Source: Cliona cf. orientalis (lineage: Eukaryota > Porifera > Demospongiae > Clionaida > Clionaidae). Taken from it: a DNA stretch of 64,000 bases. The notes beneath the pieces are model-generated. The model saw only the letters and a program-made list of their open reading frames with translations, did no database searches and was not told where the DNA came from. Both the position numbers and the translations under genes were made by a program. Each line of letters begins with the position of its first letter. Position 1 is the stretch's first letter. Shown here in pieces: positions 34,125 to 45,846 of this stretch. Location: assembly GCA_963930775.1 (NCBI GenBank), contig OZ005691.1, positions 6,445,000 through 6,508,999 of the forward strand, given 5' to 3'.

Positions 34125-34257
34125 TGATTCCACATTATGTAATAGTAGAAGATCTCAATTGTTTAAAATAATATGTAAAAACCTCAAGTGAAGATTGTTC
34201 ACATTGTGTAACAATAAAAGGTTATTCTAAAATAGTATGTAAGAATCTCAAGTAGTG
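34125..34257 (+). repeat. Two-copy tandem repeat, about 66 bp
   Basis: A unit containing CACATTATGTAATA or CACATTGTGTAACA and ATGTAAAAACCTCAAGT or ATGTAAGAATCTCAAGT occurs twice in a row. A second, weaker duplication follows at about 34,325-34,505 (GTTTCAGGGGGAAAGG and GTTTCAGTGGGAGGG). Confidence 0.7.
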
Positions 34258-34627
34258 CTATAGGACTCTAAGCTTTTTTTTATTCACCCACCATTCCCAA
34301 TAACTTTTCCTATTAGTGTTATGTGTGTGTTTCAGGGGGAAAGGAAGGGGGCCATAGATCTAGAGGTAAGGTTATTATAAAAGTCCTCGGGCCTTGCCAT
34401 TATGCCTTAGTCTTTCCTACCCCACACTATTCTTTTGGTTTTTGTAGGAGTTTCAGTGGGAGGGAAAGGGGGTAATAAAGGCTGTCACAAAATGTTCTTG
34501 GGCATTGCCTACAATGATGCATTCCACACCGTCGACCTTCCCAATCAGACGATATGCGCCTCTCAGGCCTTGCCTCGCCCAATTTGCTGATTTCTTCTCC
34601 ACAAGCCCTGATCATGAAGGAACACCC

Positions 34628-34772
34628 ATGCCAGTGTTTACCCCGGAGCAGCAGGCGTGGATTGAGAATCTAATCACCACGCGCACGAACAACAGCACCC
34701 CATCAGTGGTCTCCTCAGCGCCCACATCAATGCCCATGACTGCCCCTATCCCATCAATGCCAAGCAACCAGG
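34628..34772 (+). other. Unrecognised coding-like segment with splice donor
   Basis: The frame reads MPVFTPEQQAWIENLI then a Thr/Ser/Pro-rich run to MPSNQ, stopping at a good donor (GGTAAGTC at 34,771). The opening resembles the start of some transposon gag proteins. It could be the first exon of a retroelement; I found no continuation. Confidence 0.35.
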
Positions 34773-34814
34773 GTAAGTCTATTTATTCATGCTTCCCTTA
34801 AAGCAAATAGCCCT

Positions 34815-35030
34815 GTGCAGTTTCCCAGCCCTGCTGCCTCATTGGCTCACCGCTTAGCCCAGCCTCCCCTGCCCTGCTTTTGCCCACTACCTTGTTGCCC
34901 CTTTGCCCTGCCTTGCTGCCCTGTCCTGCTTCCCTATATTGCCCCACCTGGCTGCCTTTTTGCCCCATCCTGCTGCTTGCCCCACTTTTGCCCAGCCCTG
35001 TGGCTCTGCCCTCATGCCTTCCTGCCTATA
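34815..35030 (+). repeat. Degenerate TGCCC-rich minisatellite
   Basis: Irregular repeats of CCCTGCTTTTGCCC, CCTTGCTGCCC and similar. The open frame through it (Cys/Pro/Leu-rich) is a by-product of composition. Confidence 0.65.
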
Positions 35031-35771
35031 AGCTGGCTTACCCTAACCACTAACTCGACAGTGTCCGCCCCACCTACCCTCCCGCACCTCCACTTCTGCT
35101 CACTACCCCCCTCCCCACATGCACACATGCAAAATACCCCCACTAAACTCGCTTATATCACCTAGCCCACATGGTCAGCACATTGACTGGATAGTACATT
35201 CATTCCCCTTACCAATCCCACCCCCCCCCTCCCCCCAAAATTCCACCCATACAGTCCCACAGCATTGCCAATCTTCGCCTGCCTGCTTTCACACTAAGCC
35301 TGCCCCTCAGTTCCACAGTCATTCTGCAAGCTATATACGTAGCATGAGCATAGTGCTGGAGCTGCAAGATGAATTCTTCTCAGTTCATGATTGTTTGTAC
35401 GTGCAAATGACATCACTCTTCCAGAAAACTTCGACATGCTCAGTGATCCAGACGTCTACAACTGGGATAACATCGTTACGCACCCAGCATACTCAACCTG
35501 CCCTAGACAGTACTATCTAACCTTACCTACGTATTACACCACCACCTCAACCGTTATCATCCCCTATATCATGCCACAGCCACCCACCTAGCTACCAAAT
35601 TAACTCACCCAGCACAACTTTATTACTTCCTGATTTAGTCTCATTTTCCTACTGTTTCTCATGAGATGCTTTGACATCGCCTATTCATCTTAAACCAATT
35701 TCTTTCATATGTTCCATTGATACAATTTCTGTGGCTCTTTGATCCTGGGAATGTTTACCACTGTATATAAT
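35031..35771. other. Non-coding or decayed, nothing recognised
   Basis: A coding-like phrase (LPENFDMLSDPDVYNWDN near 35,410-35,480) is present but isolated. No family is recognised. Confidence 0.35.
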
Positions 35772-36101
35772 GCAGGTATCAATGAAATGCCCCACTCCCC
35801 CCCCCCCCCCCCCCCTCCTGGGACAGGGTGGGGATTAGAACGTCCTTTGCCAAAAAGCTCTGCCCCATGGGTGGGGAATTTTCTCATTGTGTATACATCA
35901 CTTGGTGGTTCAGCATGGTGGAAGAGAAAGTTTTACTGTGCCTTATTAAACGAAGGTATCGATGTCCCACCTGGGGGGTTAGGTCCATACAGGGGGATTC
36001 ACCTAAAAATTTGGCCCCGGGGGTGCGTCTTTAACCATAGATTTTGGCAAATCCCCACCCATACCCAGGAGGGGGGAGTGGGGCATTTCGTTGATACCCG
36101 C
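35772..36101. mobile_element. MITE with poly-C, 5-bp target
   Basis: Ends GCAGGTATCAATGAAATG and the inverse with two differences, continuing inward as inverted CCCCACTCCCCCC. Flanked by ATAAT on both sides (35,767-35,771 and 36,102-36,106). Contains a run of 19 C. No protein. Confidence 0.8.
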
Positions 36102-36169
36102 ATAATAACATAATTATTATTTACTATTGTGTTTTCTAAGCAGTAACAATTGAACTGCAACAGACTTTA

Positions 36170-36345
36170 TGGCAAGAAACACTGGATAGTAATAGCAAAC
36201 AGGCTGAACAAGATGCACAACAGTGAAACCCCAAGCCAGTAAAGCTGAAACGATGCACGATATACAAATGCTTGTCGCCAGGCTGGTCGAAAAAGCTCCA
36301 CAGCTATTGGGCAATTTTAGCTAATCAGCTAATCATGGATGCACA
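36170..36345 (+). pseudogene. YqaJ-type exonuclease relic, left part
   Basis: The plus strand reads LWQETLDSNSKQAEQDAQQ, then in other frames IQMLVARLVEKAPQLLGN, ending W-M-H-I immediately before the 9.5-kb element. The reading continues with R-S-K-F-D at the first bases beyond the far end of that element. YqaJ-type viral-recombinase-fold exonucleases are often encoded by animal transposons (ISL2EU and relatives) and preceded by such a segment. Stops and shifts show it was already decaying. Confidence 0.65.
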
Positions 36346-36347
36346 TA

Positions 36348-36398
36348 CCCTATTCAAAATGGAGCGCCTGAAACACGAATGTTTCAGTTCATTTCATG
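36348..36398 (+). repeat. Left terminal inverted repeat of 9.5-kb element
   Basis: About 51 bp, beginning CCCTATTCAAAATGGAGC; matches the right end inverted with five mismatches. Confidence 0.9.
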
Positions 36399-36690
36399 CA
36401 TGAAGCAGTGTATGCATATTTCATGTACAGTATGCATGAAACATGCATGATAGTTTCAAGTATGCAAATTTCATGCATGAAAATGCATGAAAATGCATGA
36501 TAATTCCAGGAGTGCAGGTTTTAGGCATGAAACATGCATGGTAATTTCAGAAGTAAACGAAGGTACAAAACATGCATGAACATGTATGGAATATATCAGG
36601 AGTGACGCATGCATGCATGAACTAATGCATGTAGTTCATGCATGCATGAAAAGCAAGTATGAATGTATTTCAGGAGCAAGTGCATGTAAG
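36396..36690. repeat. Left subterminal CATGCATG array
   Basis: At least ten copies of CATGCATGA or one-base variants in both orientations, interspersed with AATTTCAGGAGTG-like spacers. Such subterminal palindromes are typical transposase-binding arrays; here that is inference. Confidence 0.8.
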
Positions 36691-38358
36691 TGTCAACTCA
36701 TTTATTGTATATTGAACTTTAATCCATAATATAAACATAATATGGGAAACAAGTGCGTGGTAACACGTATGATAATTTCCTGTATCAATCGTGTTTGTCA
36801 TGTGTGAAATCCGTATCAGTCGTGTTCGTCACATGATTGCCATATATTTAGTGTTGAAACGTTGAATCATGGTTGAACATCAAGCGCCATTCACTCGCAC
36901 AGAGGCCAAGATGATCTTGAGTTGCTGCTATATCAATTGATATTTGTTGCCTGGGGGCACAAAAAGATGCACGGTCGAATGCACACCATCACAATGTTAC
37001 GAGCAATTCGTCTAATACGTAAATGACCACCAAGGAATAGTAGTGTGCTTCCGTAACAATTGCCACTATTAATATATAACATTCATGATATACACACAAT
37101 GTATCAACTTGCATGTGTTACGTACAGATTTCTCTCTCTATCATTTGGCCAGGTAGTACTGATCATCAACAGTTGCTCTTGAAAAGTGAATGTACACATC
37201 TTTGTATATCCTGTTCAGGGGGATTGCCTCAACTTGAGTTGATGGCAAGTTGCATAGGACACACAGTTTTGAAAATATAAACTCGCACAAAAACACGTGC
37301 AGTAGCAACAGGTAGGTGTAAAGTTATAGTGTGCATGCACGCATTCAAAGTACAGTCTAAAACCATGCGTATTAATATTGTAGTGCATCACTTTGCTTCT
37401 CGCCCACTGTCTTTGCCCTAGGACGTTTTTTACGTACTTCCTGCCTACAGCATATTGAAATTATTTATTTTGAATGTGTGCTAAATCAGGTACAGCATCA
37501 CTTATGAACTTCAAAGCCATAAGATTTTGGGAAAGATTATCAAGAACGCTCTGCAGCAGTGATATGCAAGCTCTAGGAAATACGTAATATTGACATCACA
37601 AAAATGATAACTTACCAGAGGTACACAAGTAGTACTAGCATTGGGTTAATGTGTGAACTGATGAGAACATATTATTACTACAGAATCCTGAAGAGTGGTC
37701 GAGTGTTTGACACCATTAGTTCACAGTTTACACATCAAAAAACGATCACACTATTCGCTATCAAACAGAATCCAAGTATGAATATGGTGTAATAAGTTCA
37801 TCAGTTATTGTGAGTGTGGGTGCCAGATGCATCATAATCCTAAGGAGGGATACTGCCACCACCAGGCAGTGATCCATCAACTGGAATGTTCCTCATGGTA
37901 AAGCACGTCTTATCATCAAGGTTTTTATATGCTTAGTAGTAAATAGTTTTGGCAGTTAATCACTTCCTCCTGACAGTTGCTATATTTGTCATAATGTAGC
38001 CACTGATTTGTGACCTATATGGGTGACCATAATAGATAGGCTCAAGTATAATAGCTGGAACAAGATAACTGACAATAACTTTTAATTAGATCACGTTAGC
38101 CTCTCAGTTATGATCACTCATATTTTGTTATACAGAAAAAAGAGCTTGTTCCAGGCTATGGTGTCTATGGAAGCAAAGCAACAAGGATATGTACGGGGTT
38201 GATAAAAACCTCATTGGTATCTGGTACCGTCCCCAGCGCCTGGTTGTGAGTTCAGCAGGCAAGATCAGTCGTTACGCCAACAACTGATGACGTCATCAAT
38301 ATTGCATATGTTTAACGTATAGCGCTATTGCGCGCTTGCGCACACATGCTTACAACAC
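36691..38358. other. Non-coding part of the 9.5-kb element
   Basis: No gene, exon or repeat family is recognised between the left subterminal array and the small open frame at 38,359. Confidence 0.4.
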
Positions 38359-38640
38359 GTGGGTACTGAAAAATATTCGCCGATTTTGTTGCTGGCTTCA
38401 TCAGTCCCAACCTTGCTAGGCGCCTATCCAGAGAGGGAATGTAGGTCATACGAAGAAAATACAAGGCTTTCTGGTGTCAGCTGTGAAAAAGAACTGGTGC
38501 ACGGCGAAGTTTGCGTACTTTATACGGTGGAGTATCTATCAATGTTTGGCGGTACTTCCTATGAATTAGTGTTCGGCAAAGCTGCTAACTTTGTTCCGCC
38601 AACCTCCAGCAACTCAGCGAATGGATGCAGCTATAGATGA
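38359..38640 (+). other. Small open frame, unknown
   Basis: 93 codons, plus strand, inside the 9.5-kb element and convergent with its large gene. It contains YELVFGKAANFVP, which faintly resembles the Y-E-L-V-F-G segment of retroelement integrases, but the rest does not. It is probably chance or a relic. Confidence 0.25.
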
Positions 38641-38745
38641 AGGTTAGTTTCAAAGTATGTATAATCGTTGACTCTGCCCTATATGTATTATATGATATAT
38701 GCATCCGTCAAAATGGGCATTATTTAGAAACCGTATGCACTGCAT

Positions 38746-41700
38746 CTATGTGAACAGGTTGTTCACTAGTTCAAGTAGATCACTGTCAAAGGTGATTACT
38801 TCAGTCTCTATTCTTTCTTCATCCATTTCTCCAGTTGACTGTTCATCAGAGTTGTCACCATCTATGGTCTCAGCACTGGATTGATTAATTGAGATGGATT
38901 GATCTGTTGTCAAGATAAGTATCCAATAATAAACTGTGATAGGCAAATATATTTTATGTGTGCGGTGGGAAGGGGGAGTTGGACCAATGCATGTTGATGT
39001 ATGTGAGGACGGTGTCTATACATTTTATGAGTGGTTTGTGAGCATGCGAATAGTATTAATTATACAGTACCTTGACTTGGTTTGTTGGTGCAGCCAGTAC
39101 AGCTACAGCCTGGACCGCATAGCCTTCCAGCTTTTCTGCAGGAGCATACTCGAGTAGAGCATTTTGATTTGGTGCATTTACAGCCCCTCAGTAAAAATGT
39201 GACACGCTCGTTAATAATGTGGATGTTTTCATCCGAATCCCATTCGATTTGAAGTGCTTCGTCTCTATCCAGCTTCCACCCAAAGCTAGTGACAGGCAAT
39301 AATTGCATTTTGTTATTGGAGGCTTTGCGCCAATAATCGATGACCCAACTTGACCTACGATAGTGCCTGTAGAGTGCTTCATTAGAGGGAATCAGTTGAT
39401 CTTCAAATGTTACTTGATCCCACATGCCTTGTCGTAAAGAATCGATCCAGTTAAGATGCTGTTGTTTGATGGAAGTTTTGTCAGACTTGTGGGAGTGAAA
39501 ATGAGCCATTGTGGAATGGTAGCTTGAAAACGTAGATCTGTGCCTTTGGAAATACATGACTCCAATCATGCGCAAAAATGCCAAGTAGCTTTCCTCATTA
39601 AGTAAGTGGGAAAGAGCACCAGATTCACCACTTACAAAATTTGAATAAGCATAAAAAGCTTTGAAGAATGCTACCTTACCAAAACCAACGAAGGATGATG
39701 TGAAATCACATCCACTAAGGACAAATAGAGATTGTAAAACTTTAGGCCTATCCTCTGTTGGTATTGGGTTGAGATCCACATCATTGCTGAGAGCTTGCAC
39801 TACAGCATTCAGGTGAACAAACTTTTTATCAGACGCTCCCTTGTTTACCTGAATGACTATACATCCATTGTTATTACATTTACCATCCCTAAGCCAATGA
39901 ATAGTGTGTCTGTGTCTGGTGAGAACACTAGCTTTTTGCGTCCCTCAGATTTGATGGCATGTAGCCAAAGACGAGTATCTGCCTCTTCAGCGTTACATTG
40001 AAGGTTGGGGTCACACATCTTCACTTTGGTGCAGGTTGAATAGAAGGCCTTATCTTCATCCTCTCCCCCAGTAAACCCAGATACAACAACTTTCTGAGTT
40101 CCTGAAAGTAGGTTAGGTGCTAGTCGTAAAAGGCAATCACCGACATAGTTAACTATTCTTCTTTTGCATACTGAACAACCAAGGTGATCTCTCCATTTGG
40201 ATGGGGCTTTAAGCTCATCTTGAAATAGGGTGTGATTGTGAATGCATGTTGTATTTCGGCGTGCTCTTTCTATCTGTTTAGGGTGATGCTGATGTCTGTT
40301 AGCATGATCAAACACAATGTGTATCTCTGCAATGTTCTTGTGTATATAGTACTGTACATACTGATCCAAAAGAAATGCGGAGTATTGCTTCATGGTGCAC
40401 CCCGGGAAGGGTATGCTTTGGATCACGAACATTCCCTCTAGAATCACAGCTTCAGGAAACCAGTGGGTAGGGAAATGAGGTGATAATATTTCATATCTTT
40501 CATGAAGAAATTCTCGAGCATTTCTTTTTTCTGATTTGTGGGGCATTCCGTTTGCATCAGCTATTGCTCGGGGTAGCTCTAAATACTGGTCCTGGGTTGG
40601 AAGCTGGTTCAATCCATGCTGTGCTAATAATCGCTTTCGTAGACAGAGAGAGACAATTTTCTTCTGTCTCTCTACGTTTGTTAGCTGTTGTTTTGTCACC
40701 TTCTGTTTGGCAAATGTATGTAGCTTGCATTTCTTTCTTTTTGTGTTCTTAGCACTTGATAGATGCAATATGCAAGTCATGACAAACTTTAAGAACTCAT
40801 GTTGACCTATGTTGCGGAAATCTAGAAGATCCTCCCTTTGCTCTGGGGTAGCAGTTTCTCCCGTAAAGCTATTCCGTAATGTTTTGTTGTCTGGAGTGTC
40901 TTTTTGCAATAGGAGTGATGATTTGATTACCTCTCTCATTTTGTTTACATCTTCATTTCGTTTTTTAGCAGTAGTGCTATTATCAACAAGAGATTTAGAC
41001 TCCCTTTCTTCCTCTGTATTCATGTATTCATGTGACTTTTGATCGTCTACTATCTGGCGTAAATTTTTCAGTGCCTTCGTTCTGTGTGTAAAGTACAGCG
41101 ATAAGCGAGACATGTATTCAGCATTTGGACGAACAATTGCAGTTTTTAGGTCCTTATTAATTAGCATTTCATGTCCCTCATCAAATGATACACTGTGCCA
41201 GTTTCGTCCAGTAATGCTAACAGCAAATCCTCCCTTTGAAAAATTTCTAATAATGGTATCTGGCATTTTTGCACAGTCAGCCAGGTATTGTGGGATCAGT
41301 TTAGAATAGTGTTGTCGGTCGCATGCTGTAAATACAGCTGCCATTTGTTTGAGACTAGCAATGCGTAGATCCCACTCCTCACCACGTACTGCTAAATAGA
41401 GATTTATGAAAGCTAGGCAATCTTCCAGTACAAAGCTTGTCCAAAACTTCCAGTTGTCATCCTCTGTCTTCTTTATTTCTAGGTAAGCTAAGAATGCTTC
41501 CTCTGATGTTGGACAATCTCCTCTGTTGACCTCAGTGAAGGTAATGTACATGTGTGAGTAGAGAGATTCCCACACTTAAAAGAAAAAATTGGTGGTGATA
41601 CTAAAATTAGAGCATTTCCCCAGATGAGTGAGAGTTTCTCCTCGATATCCACACTTGCTTGCTATGTCTTTTAGACCAGCATCCCAATAAATTTTCATTA

Positions 41701-44594
41701 ATGCCTCTTGGTAGTTTTGTAGTGTATGAAAGTCGCCTGGAAAAGGTATTACCCATTGGAGTTGCTCTGGGTATGTTCGTTTGACTTCTTGAACGTGGTT
41801 GTATGTTTTGTAGTCTCCTGCCACTACCAAGTACTGCATTGTATTGGAGACATCCAGCTCCTTGTGTAGTGTACATAATGCTTCCAATATAGTTTCTTTG
41901 CAGTCTGCATTCTTATTAATGACCGAGAGATAAGTGTAAGCTGACTTCTCTACCTTCTCCTCCTTTGATTGGCGTTGAAGGTATGTTTGTAAGTCACACA
42001 TATGTAAGGATGAGGATGCTGCTGCTGCTTTTAATGCAATGTATTCAAAATACTTGCTCTTTGCTGAGGATACAGCATGGTAGTCCTGTTCATTTGATTC
42101 AAAATTTGATAGAGTCAGGTTTGAAGGAGTGACAGTTGTTGGGGATGCGATTGGGGAATGCTCTATTTCCTTTAGTAAAGGTAGATCATTTATGGGTGGG
42201 GAATTCCCTTCTCCTTTGCTGTCCTTGCCCGATGTTTGGGTTTTCTTGGAACTGTGTCGGTAGTATCTGTATTGAGGCGTTTGAGTCCTAATTGTGAAGG
42301 AATACCAGCAGGTCGACCTATGTCTCCTGGGGTTAAAAATAGTGAGGAAGAAGTGCCTGCAGGTGGACCTATGTCTCCTGGAGTTTGAAAGTGAGATGAA
42401 TTATAGCCTGTTTGTCCTTGTTCTAGTGGAAGGCAAGTATTCCTAGATTCAATGCCTGGCAAAGACAAGTCTGCAGTTAACACTCCATTGGTATAGCTAC
42501 TTGTCTCCATAGGTGAGGTCAGTGAGAGTGAGAACTGGCTGACAGGAAAGTGAGGCTGTGAGAGATTGAGTGAGCTGTCAGGAGGTTTGGGTTCTGAGAG
42601 TGAAAGCTGATGATGCCCTTCCTTGTGCGTGGTGGTTGAAAGTGAGAGTTGGTGATAGGAATGTGAGAGTATAGGCTGATTGGATGGCCGTATTTCAACT
42701 AGCTGAGTGGACGAGAGCAAGAGTTGGTGCTTAGATGGTTGTATTTCCATTGGCCGAGTGTCATGATCAGAAGGGGAGCTCTGTGGTACACTAGTTTGTG
42801 AGGATGGGAGTTGATGGTCACAGGGAGGTGTATCATTTCGGCTAGATGAAAGGTCACGATCTGTAGCTGATAGTGATGATGGTTTTGGTTGCACCACTTG
42901 TATAGTTGTTACGTGTGTACTACGGTGCTGGTCTCCACAATACACAGCAGCGTGACTCTGAATGAAATCGAGATTGTCTAGTGAAGCTACTGTGAATTTC
43001 CCTTTTGTCAGATCTTTTAGATGATTCCCCTCCTCATACTGAGTTACTACATGTTCCACATACCTTGCATGTGTGTCCTTAGATGAAACTACACCTAAGC
43101 GATTAAATATTCGGATCAACTCAGTAGATCCTCCAAAGCATTCAATTGCATCAGCCAGTAGAATGTGCAGGGGAAAGTTACACTCACTATTAGCATAGAA
43201 CATTATGATGCAAGCAAGATTGAAGCATCTCAGCTTTTTTGTGTGTGATTTGAGCATGTCTTCATAGACATTGTCACAGTGGATTCTTTTTTCTCTTTTT
43301 GGCTTAATTAATACAGCTAGCATCTTCATAATGTCCTTGTCCATTAGTTTCACCCACTTGTCAATGTCAAATTCACTTACATCAAAAGGCACACCTTGTT
43401 GATTAATTAAATTTTTGGCTATCTGATCATGAATTTTTATTTTTGTGTTCATTTCCTCCCAAATCTTGCTATTCTTGTCAGTGGCAGTAGTGCATGTGGT
43501 TGTGGCTTGATTTGTCTCTGTTTCATCCTTTGGGGCCTGGTGGTGGTAAAACCCTGAGTGCACTCTATGGAGAACTTTTGTCAGCATCAATAGTGGGTCA
43601 CTACCTCTCCTGTATAAGAGTGTGAGAGTGTGCCTGCTGACCTCTGCTTCACTGTGTACTGTAGGTGCTTGCCTACTCGTGTGACCAGGTAACTTAGTAG
43701 GTACCTTGTGCTCACCACACTCTCTGGTGCTACTACCAAACTTTGTGACATTGTACGACTACTAGCAGCATCATGAAAGGTTGTACAGTAGTTTTTGTAC
43801 ACCTGTGGTAACAGCATTGGCTGTTGCTTCAGCAGATTTTGAGCTACGCTGTTTACGGATGACAAAAGTGAATACTCAACAATACTATCTAATCCTGTAA
43901 TAGTCAATGTGTCCATCTCATTCGTGATTTCCTCGAGTAAATGAACTAGCTCAGCATCGGTGCTTTCTTCTTCCATGCCCTTTAGAATCATATGATGACA
44001 GTTGTAGCACGTACGACATATTATACTTTTATCATCTAAGTGTCCTTCAAAATCTGTGTGCTTTTTAAGGTGATTATTAATAATATCAGGATTTGGGCAG
44101 TGACGGAATTCGTGTATGCTCTTTCTGCATGCAGTACACCTATGCTTAGAATGATCGTATTGTTCTTTGTTTTCTGGTAATGACCTATGTATTACTTTAT
44201 AGTGTTCAATGCACAAATAGATTTGCTCTGATTCATTAGATGAGGGTGGTAATTTAAGTGTTTTGATGATTGTTTCTTTTGTGGTTAACAAACACTGCAC
44301 AATCCTACTTTTATTCTTGCATGCTGGTACTGCACATTTTGGCGTATTCGTGGAAGTGACCTTTACCCATCTTGGAACGTAATTGCACTTGCCCAAGTTT
44401 CTCTTCATGTCGTCCACGCAGGGTTTGCATATATATACTACATCAGATCCTGTACAAAATTGTAATAACCTGTCTTTGTGCTCTCTCCCTAGGTCCCTGA
44501 TGTGAGTGTACGAGAATTTTTCCTGTTTACATAAAGAACATGGACCATGTTCCTGTCCTTGATGAAGCTGGTCTTTTCTGGAAATTTTGGGCAT
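38746..44594 (-). pseudogene. Giant zinc/nuclease-like/CXC transposon protein, broken
   Basis: Two exons: 44,594-39,071 and 38,903-38,746 (donor CAAG-GTACTG, acceptor CAACAG, phase kept), about 1,890 residues. In order: three zinc-cluster segments (CSLCKQEKFS, CAVPACKNKS, CTACRKSIHE); SLDNLDF...GDQHRSTHVTTIQ; candidate acids VVAGDYKT near 41,815, PGDFHTL near 41,735 and DEGHEMLIN near 41,180; a FEN/XPG-like pair HIVFDHANRH...RARR and EEADTRLW...SPDTDTLFIG near 40,300 and 39,980-39,900; a tesmin/TSO1 CXC domain (CKCTKSKCSTRVCSC) near 39,185-39,090; and an acidic tail ending LLELVNNLFT. Frameshifts lie near 43,620, in 42,195-42,275 and near 39,850, with a stop at 41,578-41,576. Similar unnamed proteins are, as I recall, common in sponge, cnidarian and fish genomes. 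Domain roles are inferred. Confidence 0.75.
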
Positions 44595-45454
44595 TCTAAA
44601 GTTTAAGTATAAGTCATAGTAGATAGAGTAGGTAGGTATTGATGTGCCTTATGCAGTAGCTTACTTGTTTGTGATGTATGATGATCATGAATTTTGACAG
44701 AAACACTCCAAATTGATGATATTATTCTATTATTATTGTGTTGTGAAAGAGACACATTTGAATATTGCTAACTTTGTTCCGCATTTGCGGATGGTATTAT
44801 CTACCTGTTGGTTACGTAGTGGTATGGTGTGGGTGTGTGTACTGCGGTTTCCAGGTCTGCCCAAGCGGGGAGTTCCTATTCAGATGGGGATAAGTAGAAC
44901 AGGCGGGGCTCGAGGGTGGAGCTGGATGTGGAAGTGATCCAATCTACTGCTTCGCATAAACTCCTGGGCGAAACTTCAACTCATCCAACTTGAAACTAGT
45001 CCACTGGCGATTGTCTACCGGTACTATCAGCGCTAGATTCGGTATACTCTCTATGGAAACAGCTGCCAACTCTGCAACACTGCATGCAATCCCTCCATGC
45101 ACCCAGGTTAGCGCGCGCCGCGTGAACCGCGCAATAGGATTCACGTGACTTCGTTGTTGGCGTAACGACTGAGATTAATGATTGAATCAGGACAGCTGTT
45201 TTCAGTAAGGGAACTCTGCTTACAACTACATAGTGATTATGAATTATTCTCTCCATAATAGAGTTTTGCCTTGAAAGGTTCCCACAGGCAACAGCTGATA
45301 AGCTGATGCGAGACTTGACTAACAAGTGTGGGGAGGAGAGGAGGGCACTACTAAAAGCCGGAAAGACTCTCAAAACCAAACATAACAATAATACTAGTTA
45401 ATAATCCTTGCACATTATTGTATTCCGTATGTAATAATGTACGTAGATCTGTGT
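44595..45454. other. Upstream region of the giant gene
   Basis: Non-coding between the gene start and the right subterminal array; it presumably holds the promoter. No motif is firm enough to name. Confidence 0.4.
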
Positions 45455-45795
45455 ATGGTACACATTTCATGCATGAAACGTGCATGTTCTACACCTGGAA
45501 TAGGCATAAAACATGCATGTTTGATGCACAAACATGCAAATTCCACGTGTGGAACATGCACGTTTCATGCATGAAATATTCACATTCCATGCATGAAATA
45601 TGCACGAAACATGCATGAAATATATGCATTATTCCATGCATGTAACATGCATGCCCCTTACCTGAAAACGTCCTAAATCCCTGCATGTTATATGTATATT
45701 TCAGGAATCATGCATGTAACATGCACGAAATAGCAAACTGTTCAAAAAATTGTTACTGGAAATTTCATGCATGAAACTTTCTGGATTTGGGCGCA
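45455..45795. repeat. Right subterminal CATGCATG array
   Basis: More than ten CATGCATG/CATGCATGAAA words in both orientations, the mirror of the left array. Confidence 0.8.
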
Positions 45796-45844
45796 TGAAA
45801 TGTCCTGAAACATGCATGTTTCAGGCGCTCCATTTTGAGTAGGG
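45794..45844 (-). repeat. Right terminal inverted repeat of 9.5-kb element
   Basis: Reads inward CCCTACTCAAAATGGAGC on the minus strand, followed by GCCTGAAACATGCATG. It pairs with the left end. Confidence 0.9.
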
Positions 45845-45846
45845 TA

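Larger units (their letters stand above)
36346..45846 (-). mobile_element. Candidate new 9.5-kb TIR transposon with CXC protein
   Basis: The element proper is 36,348-45,844 (9,497 bp), flanked by TA at 36,346-36,347 and 45,845-45,846. Its ends are inverted for about 51 bases with five mismatches (CCCTATTCAAAATGG left, CCCTACTCAAAATGG right). Inside each end are 300-380 bp of dense CATGCATGAAA-type words. One large minus-strand gene (44,594-38,746) fills the centre; 2.4 kb on one side and 0.85 kb on the other look non-coding. The exact target site is proven by the YqaJ frame on both sides. TA duplication suggests a cut-and-paste DNA transposon, but the protein matches no transposase superfamily I can name. 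Four breaks make this copy non-functional. Confidence 0.85.

Noticed and set aside
34815-35165. 116-codon plus frame rich in Cys, Pro and Leu
   Set aside because: Produced by the TGCCC-rich minisatellite; no complexity beyond the repeat.
41548-41604. A 27-base intron (GTATCACC...TTTTAAG) that would remove the stop at 41,578-41,576 in the giant transposon gene
   Set aside because: It is too short for normal splicing, and the sequence on both sides reads through as one protein if the TAA is a mutated sense codon.
38746-44594. Assignment of the giant gene to KDZ (Kyakuja-Dileera-Zisupton) transposons because both have cysteine clusters
   Set aside because: The CXC domain here is tesmin/TSO1-like and the core motifs I know for KDZ are not visible; I prefer to leave it unclassified.
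36396-45795. CRISPR-like array from the CATGCATG repeats
   Set aside because: Repeats are short, palindromic, irregularly spaced and in both orientations, and the DNA is animal.
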